Assembly (NCBI GenBank): GCA_964422195.1
Contig: CAYRAF010000007.1
Coordinates: forward strand, 1-32,240
Length of the DNA stretch: 32,240 nt
Source: CALVUP01 sp964422195
Lineage (GTDB): Bacteria; Bacillota_I; Bacilli_A; RF39; UBA660
Reading direction: 5' to 3'
The notes beneath the pieces are model-generated. The model had not been told where the DNA came from. It was given only the letters and a program-made list of their open reading frames with translations, and ran no database searches. The position numbers and the translations under genes are program-made. Positions 24,320 through 30,710 of this stretch are shown piece by piece. The number at the start of each line of letters is the position of its first letter. The stretch's first letter is position 1.

Positions 24320-25744
24320 ATGAAGAAGTTAAATGAATTATATGATTGTCCTTATGATGTAGAGATAAAGGCTGTGAAGATAAATTCTAAACAAGTAGAG
24401 CCAGGCGATATTTTTGTTTGTACTATGGGAGTTACTGCAGATCGTCATGATTTTATAGATGAAGCAATAGAAAATGGAGCGGCTGCTATTGTTGTAAGTA
24501 AAGATGTTGGAGAAAAAAGCGTTCCCGTAATTAAAGTTGACAATACCAATAAAGAATTATTCTATGTTGCAGGTAAACTTTATGACTTCCCTCAAAAAGA
24601 GTTAGAAATGATTGGTGTTACAGGAACAAATGGAAAAACATCAGTTGCAGAAATTATACATCAATTACTAGGAGATACCTGTGCATATCTAGGAACTAAT
24701 GGAAAAAAATATAAGAATCATATTGAAAGTATAAGAAATACTACTCCAGATGTAGATAGATTATATATGTATTTTAGAGAGTTTTTAGATAATGGATGTA
24801 AAAGCTTAGTTATGGAATCATCTAGTGAAGCTATGTATTGGCATAGATTAGATGATATTCCTTATGATATATGCATTTTAACTAATATCACAGAAGACCA
24901 TTTAAATATTCATAAAACATTAGAAAACTATATAGATTGTAAAGCAAGATTATTTTCGTTAGTAAAAGAAGATGGTTATAGCATTTTAAACAGTGGTAGT
25001 AAATATTTAGAGAAAGTAAAAGAGTATGCAAAAGGACATATTTTAACTTATGGATTTAAAGAAGATGATGATTTATACATTAAATCTTATACAGAAGGAA
25101 AAACACTAGATATAGATTTTGTTTATAAAGATAAAGAATATTTAGTTAAAAGTCCTCTACATGGTGATTTTAACGTAATTAACATTGCCGCAGCTCTACT
25201 TACTTGTATTGTAAGAGGAGAAAAAATAGAAGAAATACTTCCAAGAATAGAAAACTTAAAACAAATAGAAGGAAGATTTGAAGTGTTAGATTTTAACCAA
25301 GATTATACAATTATTCTTGATTATGCCCATACAACAGACGCTTTTAATAATATTTTGCCTGTATTAAATAAAATGAAAAAGAACAGATTAATTACATTAA
25401 CAGGATCAGCTGGTGGCAGAGAAAAAGAAAAAAGACCTTCTATGGGATCTACAGTTCTTAATAATTCTGATTTTGTAGTCTTTACAATGGATGATCCAAG
25501 ATATGAAAATGTATCAGATATCATAGATGATTTAATAAGTACTAGTAAAGACAAAACAAATTATGTTCGTATAAACGATAGAGTTGAAGCTATTCATTAT
25601 GCTTTTGACCACGCAGAAAAAGGTGACATTGTATTAATTGCTGGTAAAGGAAGAGATGATTATATGGCTATAGAAGATAAATATTTGCCTTACTGTGATT
25701 ATGATGAAATAGTTAAATACTTTGAAAATAAGAAACATGCATAA
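24320..25744 (+). CDS. murE: UDP-MurNAc-tripeptide synthetase MurE
   Basis: Cytoplasmic Mur ligase that adds the third stem-peptide residue to UDP-MurNAc-L-Ala-D-Glu. 474 residues in three domains. The N-terminal domain is followed by the ATP site GVTGTNGKTS (99-108), ESSSEAM, TNITEDHLNIH, the carbamylated-lysine region DCKARLF (K208), and LDYAHTTDAF. The substrate loop reads DDPR (391-394) instead of DNPR typical of diaminopimelate-adding enzymes, so the added amino acid (DAP or lysine) is uncertain. It is 32 bases after rlmH. Its presence argues for a peptidoglycan wall. Confidence 0.94.
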   Translation: MKKLNELYDCPYDVEIKAVKINSKQVEPGDIFVCTMGVTADRHDFIDEAIENGAAAIVVSKDVGEKSVPVIKVDNTNKELFYVAGKLYDFPQKELEMIGVTGTNGKTSVAEIIHQLLGDTCAYLGTNGKKYKNHIESIRNTTPDVDRLYMYFREFLDNGCKSLVMESSSEAMYWHRLDDIPYDICILTNITEDHLNIHKTLENYIDCKARLFSLVKEDGYSILNSGSKYLEKVKEYAKGHILTYGFKEDDDLYIKSYTEGKTLDIDFVYKDKEYLVKSPLHGDFNVINIAAALLTCIVRGEKIEEILPRIENLKQIEGRFEVLDFNQDYTIILDYAHTTDAFNNILPVLNKMKKNRLITLTGSAGGREKEKRPSMGSTVLNNSDFVVFTMDDPRYENVSDIIDDLISTSKDKTNYVRINDRVEAIHYAFDHAEKGDIVLIAGKGRDDYMAIEDKYLPYCDYDEIVKYFENKKHA

Positions 25745-25756
25745 GCATGTTTTTTT
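25733..25756 (+). terminator. Terminator overlapping the murE stop
   Basis: AAACATGC (25733-25740), ATAA loop, GCATGTTT (25745-25752), then Ts. The stop TAA (25742-25744) is in the loop. Confidence 0.85.
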
Positions 25757-25788
25757 AGTTTTGCTACTATAATTAATTGGGTGAAGAT

Positions 25789-27048
25789 ATGCTTAATAAA
25801 ATAATCTGGGTAGTAGCAACCATTCTCTTAATGTATAGTGGAATATATTTTACAATTAAGTTAAAAGGAGTACAGTTTAATCTTTTGAAAATGGTAAAAG
25901 GATTACACAAAAACGAAGAAACGACTATCTCCCCTTTTCAAAGCTTGATGCTATCAACAGCAGCTAAGATAGGTGTAGGTTCTATTTCTGGAATTGCTAT
26001 TGCTTTATATTTTGGTAATGAAGGAACTATATTTTGGTTATGGGTTACATCATTTTTTCTTGCCCCTAATGCTTATGTAGAAAGCTTATTTGGAGCAAAA
26101 TTCAAAGAGAAAAACAACGGTTTGTATAAGGGGGGTCCATCTTATTACATAAAAAAAGGACTAAACAACAAAGAGTTAAGCATTATATATGCTATTCTTG
26201 TTATTACTTTATATATACTGTGCTTTTCATCAATACAATCTAATACAATAGCCACCAGTATTTACCATACTTATCATATTAATAAAACGTTTTTAGCAAT
26301 TACCATTACTGCAGTTAGTGCAGTTATTATTTTTAAAAATATTAAAGATTTGATAAAAATAATTTCTTATTTTGTGCCTATTATGTGTGTATTTTATTTG
26401 GTAATAGGAGTATCTGTCATACTTCATAATGCTGACCAATTTCCTAATTTGTTTAAAAAAATCCTAATAGAAGCCTTTAATTTTAAAGCGTTTTTCTCTG
26501 GATTTCTAACATCATTTATTATGGGAATACAAAGAGGAATCTTTGCTAGTGAAGCAGGTATAGGAACAGGCGCAATCGCAGCTGCTACTTCTGATACAAA
26601 AGATTATAAATCTCAAGGTTATACGCAAATGCTAGGAGTATACTTTACTTCACTAATTATATGTACCATATCTGCCCTGCTCATATTAACATCTCCTTAT
26701 AAAGATATAACATTACAAAATATTAATGGTATAGAAATATCTTTGTTTGCTCTAAAGCATCACCTAGGCACTTTTGGAGAATTATTCTTAATTATATCTA
26801 TAGTTCTATTTGCCTTTTCAACTATTATCGCAGGATATTATTATGGAGAAAGTAATTTAGCTTTTTTAACAAAAAAAACATCTAAATTATTACTTTTTCT
26901 ATTTAAATGCTTCGTTCTTTTAATTCTATATTTAGGGGCAACAAGTAATCCTAGTATATTATGGAATATAAGTGATTTTGTTATAGGACTACTTTCTATT
27001 ATAAATGTTTATTCTATACTAAAACTATATAGACAAGGTAATATATGA
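25789..27048 (+). CDS. Sodium:alanine/glycine symporter family protein
   Basis: Multi-pass amino acid carrier of the AlsT/DagA (AGCS) family. I chose the ATG at 25789 after GGGTGA; the TTG at 25777 has no ribosome site. 419 residues, a little short for the family. Seen: TIKLKGVQFN near the first membrane segment, AAKIGVGSISGIAIALYFGNEG in overlapping form (sodium/substrate site region), APNAYVESLFGAKFKEKNNGLYKGGPSYYIKKGL and GIFASEAGIGTGAIAAAT, all AGCS hallmarks. The usual cytoplasmic-side VGTGNI is VGVGSI here. A -10 TATAAT lies at 25768-25773. It ends with TGA and ung follows after 24 bases. Confidence 0.88.
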   Translation: MLNKIIWVVATILLMYSGIYFTIKLKGVQFNLLKMVKGLHKNEETTISPFQSLMLSTAAKIGVGSISGIAIALYFGNEGTIFWLWVTSFFLAPNAYVESLFGAKFKEKNNGLYKGGPSYYIKKGLNNKELSIIYAILVITLYILCFSSIQSNTIATSIYHTYHINKTFLAITITAVSAVIIFKNIKDLIKIISYFVPIMCVFYLVIGVSVILHNADQFPNLFKKILIEAFNFKAFFSGFLTSFIMGIQRGIFASEAGIGTGAIAAATSDTKDYKSQGYTQMLGVYFTSLIICTISALLILTSPYKDITLQNINGIEISLFALKHHLGTFGELFLIISIVLFAFSTIIAGYYYGESNLAFLTKKTSKLLLFLFKCFVLLILYLGATSNPSILWNISDFVIGLLSIINVYSILKLYRQGNI

Positions 27049-27072
27049 TACAATATATATGGAAGTGATATT

Positions 27073-27738
27073 ATGATAGGAAATGATTGGGACAAATTAT
27101 TAGAAGAAGAGTTAAAGAAAGATTATTTTACTAAACTAATTGATTTTGTAAAAAAAGAATATGATTCTAAAACAATATATCCTAAACAATCAGAAATATT
27201 TAAAGCTTTTCGTTATACTAGCTATAAAGATGTTAAAGTTGTTATATTAGGACAAGATCCTTATCATGGAGAAGGACAAGCTGAAGGACTATCTTTCTCT
27301 GTTAAACACGGTATAAAAAGGCCTCCATCATTAGTAAACATTTATAAAGAGTTAAATGATGATTTAGGATACCCTATTATAATGGATGGATCACTTGTTA
27401 AATGGGCTAGCCAAGGAGTACTTTTATTAAATGCAGTATTAACTGTAGAAAAAGATAAAGCAGCATCTCATCAAGGAAAAGGTTGGGAAACATTCACTGA
27501 TGAAGTTATAAAATTAATAAATAAAAAAGAAGAACCTGTAGTATTCATTTTATGGGGAAATTATGCCAGAAGTAAGAAGAAATATATTACCAATAAAATA
27601 CATTATGTTATAGAGTCTGCGCACCCTTCTCCCCTATCTGCTCATAATGGCTTTTTTGGTAGTAAACCTTTTTCAAAAACAAACAACTTTTTAAAAGAAA
27701 AAGGATTAAAAGAAATAGATTGGAATTTATCTAAATAA
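27073..27738 (+). CDS. ung: Uracil-DNA glycosylase (family 1)
   Basis: Removes uracil from DNA as the first step of base excision repair. 221 residues. Seen: the water-activating loop GQDPYHGEGQAEGLSFSV (D62, H65), the uracil-binding KGWETF and FILWGNYAR segments, and the leucine-loop HPSPLSAHNGFFGSKPFS near the C-terminus, so all catalytic motifs are intact. The ATG follows GGAAGTGATATT. It is probably cotranscribed with the symporter. The stop overlaps the terminator. Confidence 0.97.
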   Translation: MIGNDWDKLLEEELKKDYFTKLIDFVKKEYDSKTIYPKQSEIFKAFRYTSYKDVKVVILGQDPYHGEGQAEGLSFSVKHGIKRPPSLVNIYKELNDDLGYPIIMDGSLVKWASQGVLLLNAVLTVEKDKAASHQGKGWETFTDEVIKLINKKEEPVVFILWGNYARSKKKYITNKIHYVIESAHPSPLSAHNGFFGSKPFSKTNNFLKEKGLKEIDWNLSK

Positions 27739-27756
27739 AAGCATTAATTGCTTTTT
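27737..27756 (+). terminator. Terminator after ung
   Basis: AAAAGCA (27737-27743), TTAAT loop, TGCTTTT (27749-27755), then T. The ung TAA (27736-27738) overlaps the left arm. Confidence 0.8.
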
Positions 27757-27809
27757 CTTTTGTATAAAAAAAGAAAAAAACTCCATACTACTATCAAGGA
27801 GGAATTATT

Positions 27810-28001
27810 ATGACACAAAAAGAATTATTATATATTGAAGACGCCGTTGGACATGAATGTACCATAATAAAAATATTAGAAGACACTATAAATAATATCA
27901 CAGACGAAGCCTTAGTATCATTTTTACAAACTGAAGAAGAAAAACATCAAAATACAAAACAAAACTTAATGAATTTATTGGAGGAATGTGCAAATGAATG
28001 A
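27810..28001 (+). CDS. Small helical protein, partner of CotF-like gene
   Basis: 63 residues, acidic and predicted almost fully helical (two helices: about 3-30 and 34-60), with no signal peptide or membrane segment. The pattern (ELLYIEDAVGHECTIIKILEDT...FLQTEEEKHQNTKQNLMNLL) resembles the small four-helix/ferritin-like proteins annotated beside CotF-type coat proteins. I am not certain of the family. The start follows a strong AAGGAGGAATTATT site. Its end overlaps the next gene by 8 bases and carries that gene's ribosome site, so the two are cotranslated. Ends with TGA. Confidence 0.7.
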   Translation: MTQKELLYIEDAVGHECTIIKILEDTINNITDEALVSFLQTEEEKHQNTKQNLMNLLEECANE

Positions 28002-28239
28002 TCAAGTATTAATGGATAAATATTTATTACTTTTAAAGAGTACAGTAGAAGTTTATGTTCATGGAACATTAGAAAGTTCTAACCAAAAAGTAAGAAGTCT
28101 ACTTAAAACTTGCTTAGATGAAACAATGAATTCACAAGCGTTAACTTATGATGAAATGACAAAGTATGGATGGTACAATATAAACAATGTTGATTCAAAC
28201 GTCATAAAACAAACCTTAACAAAATTACAAAGCAATTAA
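27994..28239 (+). CDS. CotF-like (coat F domain) small protein
   Basis: 81 residues. I chose the ATG at 27994, 9 bases after GGAGG; a GTG at 27988 is only 3 bases from it. It is helical, with the coat-F pattern MDKYLLLLKSTVEVYVHGTLESSN, LLKTCLDETMNSQALTYDEM and a final YGWYNINNVD, where the GWY motif is typical. In Bacillus CotF is a spore coat protein, but short relatives also occur in lineages where sporulation is doubtful, so a spore role is not implied. A bidirectional terminator follows. Confidence 0.75.
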   Translation: MNDQVLMDKYLLLLKSTVEVYVHGTLESSNQKVRSLLKTCLDETMNSQALTYDEMTKYGWYNINNVDSNVIKQTLTKLQSN

Positions 28240-28265
28240 AAAAACTAGATTATTCTAGTTTTTTT
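28238..28265. terminator. Bidirectional terminator between convergent genes
   Basis: A run of seven As plus CTAGA (28238-28249), TTAT loop, then TCTAG plus seven Ts (28254-28265): a symmetric 12-pair stem with U tracts on both strands, serving the CotF-like gene (+) and the LemA-like gene (-), whose TAG lies inside it. Confidence 0.85.
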
Positions 28266-28797
28266 CTTTTAATATCTCATATATTTCTTCAGTTTCTTTT
28301 TCATAGAAAGCTTTTTTCTTCATTCTTAATATAGCTCCAACTATATTAGAAGGAAAACTATGAACAAGTTTATTATATATAACAACATTGTCATTATAAA
28401 ACTTTTCACCGGCCTCTATGTCTTGCTTATTCATAAATAATTCATCTAAAATATTTTTAATATTCTCTTCTTCATATAAGACAGTATGATTATCTAAAAT
28501 TTCGTTAATTATTCTAGAAGCATGAGCTAACTCTTTATTTATTTCAAAATTATTTAAATTATCATCCTTAATCTTTATCATAGAGTCTAATAGACGATTA
28601 TCATCTTTAAATTTTTCTTTAAAGATAGGGATTATTCTTTCAATCAAACTAATTTTTTCTTTTAGGCCTTTGCTAATTTTATTTTCAGCCTCGTTAATAC
28701 GAATAATAGCAAATTGATATTTATTATAGTAGATAATAAATATCATCAATAATAAAGCAATTATAATGACTGCGATTATGATAGCATATAAACCCAT
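28255..28797 (-). CDS. LemA-family membrane protein
   Basis: LemA-family proteins have one N-terminal membrane helix and a helical-bundle body; their function is unclear. I chose the ATG at 28797, preceded by AGGAAGTGATAAT; an ATG 18 bases upstream coincides with the predicted transcription start. 180 residues: a membrane segment (about 5-24), then long charged helices. The LemA signature is in the C-terminal part, IEAGEKFYNDNVVIYNKLVHSFPSNIVG in overlapping form, followed by RMKKKAFYE. The N-terminal YNxLV-type motif is weaker (YYNKYQFAIIRINEAENKI), so this is a divergent member. Single gene with its own promoter. Confidence 0.8.
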   Translation of the reverse strand: MGLYAIIIAVIIIALLLMIFIIYYNKYQFAIIRINEAENKISKGLKEKISLIERIIPIFKEKFKDDNRLLDSMIKIKDDNLNNFEINKELAHASRIINEILDNHTVLYEEENIKNILDELFMNKQDIEAGEKFYNDNVVIYNKLVHSFPSNIVGAILRMKKKAFYEKETEEIYEILKEKN

Positions 28798-28820
28798 ATT
28801 ATCACTTCCTAGCATAATTA

Positions 28821-28849
28821 ATTATATCAAAAAAAAAGAAATGGTACAA
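28821..28849 (-). promoter_or_regulatory. Promoter of the LemA-like gene
   Basis: Minus-strand TTGTAC (28849-28844), a 17-base spacer containing nine Ts, and TATAAT (28826-28821). It lies about 24 bases before the chosen start. Confidence 0.65.
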
Positions 28850-28865
28850 TATTCTATATAAGAAA

Positions 28866-29567
28866 TTATTCTACATCATCATCTTTTGGATCTTTTTCAT
28901 AGTGTTTATCTTTTTTCCAACCTACTGAATATACATCTGGTTCCATACTCATTCTATTTACAATTTTATCCATTTTAAATGATGAATTATTAGCTATTTC
29001 TACATTTGTTGTAATTGTTACCCTATCCTCTATTGTTTTACTCTCAATGTCATCAAGTAGAACTTCTTCATCATTTAAAGTTTTTAATAATAAAGTACGG
29101 ATAATAACAGATTTTTTTGAGTTACAGGTAATAGTTAAAATAAATTTTCTTGTATTTTCGTCAAAATCTAACATAGTTCTAGAAAACATTCTTAAAACAA
29201 TATTACTAAAAAGTATAAAGCCAACACCTATACTAGCTTCAAAAGCCATTCCTATTGCACATAGTATGCCAATTGCAGAGTTACACCATAAAGTAGCAGC
29301 GGTATTTAATCCTCTGATATTCTTACCCTCTCTAAGAATTACACCTGCACCTAAAAAACCAATACCAGAGACAATAGCAGCAGGTATACGAGAAGCATCT
29401 ATATCAACTAATTCGAATGTGGCAGTAGTAAATAAAAACGAGCCAATACATACTAAAACATTAGTCCTAAGACCAATTGCTCTACCTCTATATTGTCTTT
29501 CAAATCCAATAATAAAACTTAATACAAAACATATTAATATTCTAATTAAAAATGTAGCATGATTCAC
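28866..29567 (-). CDS. MgtC/SapB-family membrane protein
   Basis: MgtC-family inner-membrane protein; relatives are linked to magnesium limitation and survival, without being transporters themselves. 233 residues with about five membrane helices in the first 130 residues, including the conserved GFERQYRGRAIGLRTNVLVCIGS and SGIGFLGAGVILREG followed by RGLNTAATLWCNSAIGI. A soluble C-terminal ACT-like domain follows (about 145-215). GTG start at 29567 after GGAGGG. Whether it affects magnesium handling here cannot be told; no magnesium-sensing leader is evident, as the leader is only about 15 bases. Confidence 0.9.
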   Translation of the reverse strand: MNHATFLIRILICFVLSFIIGFERQYRGRAIGLRTNVLVCIGSFLFTTATFELVDIDASRIPAAIVSGIGFLGAGVILREGKNIRGLNTAATLWCNSAIGILCAIGMAFEASIGVGFILFSNIVLRMFSRTMLDFDENTRKFILTITCNSKKSVIIRTLLLKTLNDEEVLLDDIESKTIEDRVTITTNVEIANNSSFKMDKIVNRMSMEPDVYSVGWKKDKHYEKDPKDDDVE

Positions 29568-29588
29568 ACTATTCCCTCCAACAATAAT

Positions 29589-29597
29589 ATTATAACA
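29589..29597 (-). promoter_or_regulatory. Extended -10 promoter of the MgtC-like gene
   Basis: Minus-strand TGTTATAAT (29597-29589), 22 bases before the GTG start. The region where a -35 would lie is inside the preceding terminator and is not a match. Confidence 0.5.
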
Positions 29598-29599
29598 TA

Positions 29600-29623
29600 A
29601 AAAAAGAAGGTTTACCTTCTTTT
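29600..29623 (-). terminator. Terminator of the small membrane protein gene
   Basis: Minus-strand AAAAGAAGG / CCTTCTTTT with a TAAA loop and further Ts. It overlaps the stop codon of the gene at 29623-30018 and nearly touches the next promoter. Confidence 0.8.
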
Positions 29624-30018
29624 TATGCTGATTTCTTTTCTTTAGTTATTAATGGTAATACAACTGCTACAATTAGGGCAATTATAATAACAAAAGCACC
29701 AATTCCAATCTTAATAGAACCAAGACCATAGCCACCAGTATACTTAGAAACATTGATGATATCGTATAGCGTTATTAATAAAGCTATTCCTGTTGGAATT
29801 AATGTAAATATGTCTTTTTTTAAGAAAAATAAAACTCCAGAAATTACCATTGCAATTAGAATAAGCACTCCATCTCCGTCCATATAAGTTACAGATTGAC
29901 TAAAACCTAATACAGAAACTTTAGCAATAGGTAAAAAGCAACCTATAATAGCAATTGCACAAGCGCCAATTCCTATCCACATTTTGTTTTTCTTAACAAT
30001 ATTCATAAAATTTTCCAT
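29623..30018 (-). CDS. Small four-helix membrane protein, unknown
   Basis: I do not recognise this family. 131 residues: a short basic N-terminus, then four predicted membrane helices (about 13-31, 48-66, 69-88 and 100-124) and a short basic tail ending KEKKSA. A loop between helices 1 and 2 contains SVTYMDGDGV, and one between 3 and 4 is glycine-rich (KYTGGYGLGSIKIG). The ATG follows AGGAGGAAGTT. It has its own promoter and terminator and is divergent from pduL across 108 bases. Confidence 0.75.
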   Translation of the reverse strand: MENFMNIVKKNKMWIGIGACAIAIIGCFLPIAKVSVLGFSQSVTYMDGDGVLILIAMVISGVLFFLKKDIFTLIPTGIALLITLYDIINVSKYTGGYGLGSIKIGIGAFVIIIALIVAVVLPLITKEKKSA

Positions 30019-30045
30019 AACTTCCTCCTATATTTTTATAATATT

Positions 30046-30074
30046 ATTATAATATAAATATGAAGTTTAGTCTA
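30046..30074 (-). promoter_or_regulatory. Promoter of the small membrane protein gene
   Basis: Minus-strand TAGACT (30074-30069), a 17-base spacer and TATAAT (30051-30046), 28 bases before the start codon. It is back-to-back with the pduL promoter. Confidence 0.55.
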
Positions 30075-30093
30075 TGAAAAAAATAAAAATATA

Positions 30094-30102
30094 TGTTATA
30101 AT
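30094..30102 (+). promoter_or_regulatory. Extended -10 promoter of pduL
   Basis: TGTTATAAT (30094-30102), 24 bases before the pduL start. The -35 is weak (TATGAA, 18 bases upstream). Confidence 0.55.
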
Positions 30103-30126
30103 CGTATAAGGAAAGGAAGTACAAAT

Positions 30127-30690
30127 ATGAAAGTGTTATTAGGAATATCAAATAAACATGTTCACTTATGTGAAGAAGATTTTAATATATTATTTAATGG
30201 TATAGAAATGGAAAATGTAAAGGATTTAGTACAACCAGGGCAGTATGTAACTAATCTTTTTGTAGATGTAAAAACAGATGATGGAGAATTACAACATTTA
30301 AGAGTATTAGGACCTTTAAGGAGTTATACTCAAGTAGAGATTTCTAAAACAGATAGTTTTAAATTAAAAATAAATCCTCCAGTTAGATCTAGCGGTGATT
30401 TAGAAGGAGCAAGTGAAGTAACAATAATTGGACCAACTGGGGAAGTAAAAAAAGAATGTGCAATACTTGCTAATAGACATATACATATTAATAAGGAATT
30501 AAGAGAACAATACAATCTTGTTGGTGTAGAAAAAGTAAAACTAAAAATAGAAGGAGAAAAAGGCGCAATACTTGATAATGTATATTTAAAAGATTCAGAA
30601 CCTGCGGCATTAGAACTACATTTAGATACAGATGATGGAAATGCTAATTTGTTAAAAACTGGAGACATGATTGAAGTAATAGTAGATTAA
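30127..30690 (+). CDS. pduL: Phosphate acyltransferase PduL
   Basis: Converts acyl-CoA (acetyl- or propanoyl-CoA) and phosphate to acyl phosphate and CoA; structurally unrelated to Pta. 187 residues with both PTAC half-domains. Zinc-binding histidines are in NKHVHL (near residue 15) and NRHIHI (near 118), and the family segments LRVLGPLRSYTQVEIS and PPVRSSGDLEGA are clear. There is no N-terminal microcompartment-targeting helix, and no shell genes are nearby, so it probably acts in the cytosol in acetyl phosphate/acetate metabolism. Single gene. Confidence 0.94.
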   Translation: MKVLLGISNKHVHLCEEDFNILFNGIEMENVKDLVQPGQYVTNLFVDVKTDDGELQHLRVLGPLRSYTQVEISKTDSFKLKINPPVRSSGDLEGASEVTIIGPTGEVKKECAILANRHIHINKELREQYNLVGVEKVKLKIEGEKGAILDNVYLKDSEPAALELHLDTDDGNANLLKTGDMIEVIVD

Positions 30691-30710
30691 TCACCTATGG
30701 TGATTTTTTT
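30689..30710 (+). terminator. Terminator after pduL
   Basis: AATCACC (30689-30695), TAT loop, GGTGATT (30699-30705), then Ts to 30710. The pduL TAA and the TAG of the convergent PBP gene (30697-30695) both fall in it. The minus side lacks a clear T tract. Confidence 0.8.

Noticed and set aside
27046..27072. Possible TGA read-through joining the symporter and ung (the frame continues past TGA into ung)
   Set aside because: Both proteins have complete ends, ung has its own ribosome site and ATG, and the first CotF-like gene also ends with TGA while TGG encodes Trp throughout, so the standard bacterial code fits.
29047..29562. 171-codon open frame antisense to the MgtC-like gene
   Set aside because: It mirrors the codons of a clear MgtC-family gene and has no ribosome site or recognisable domain.
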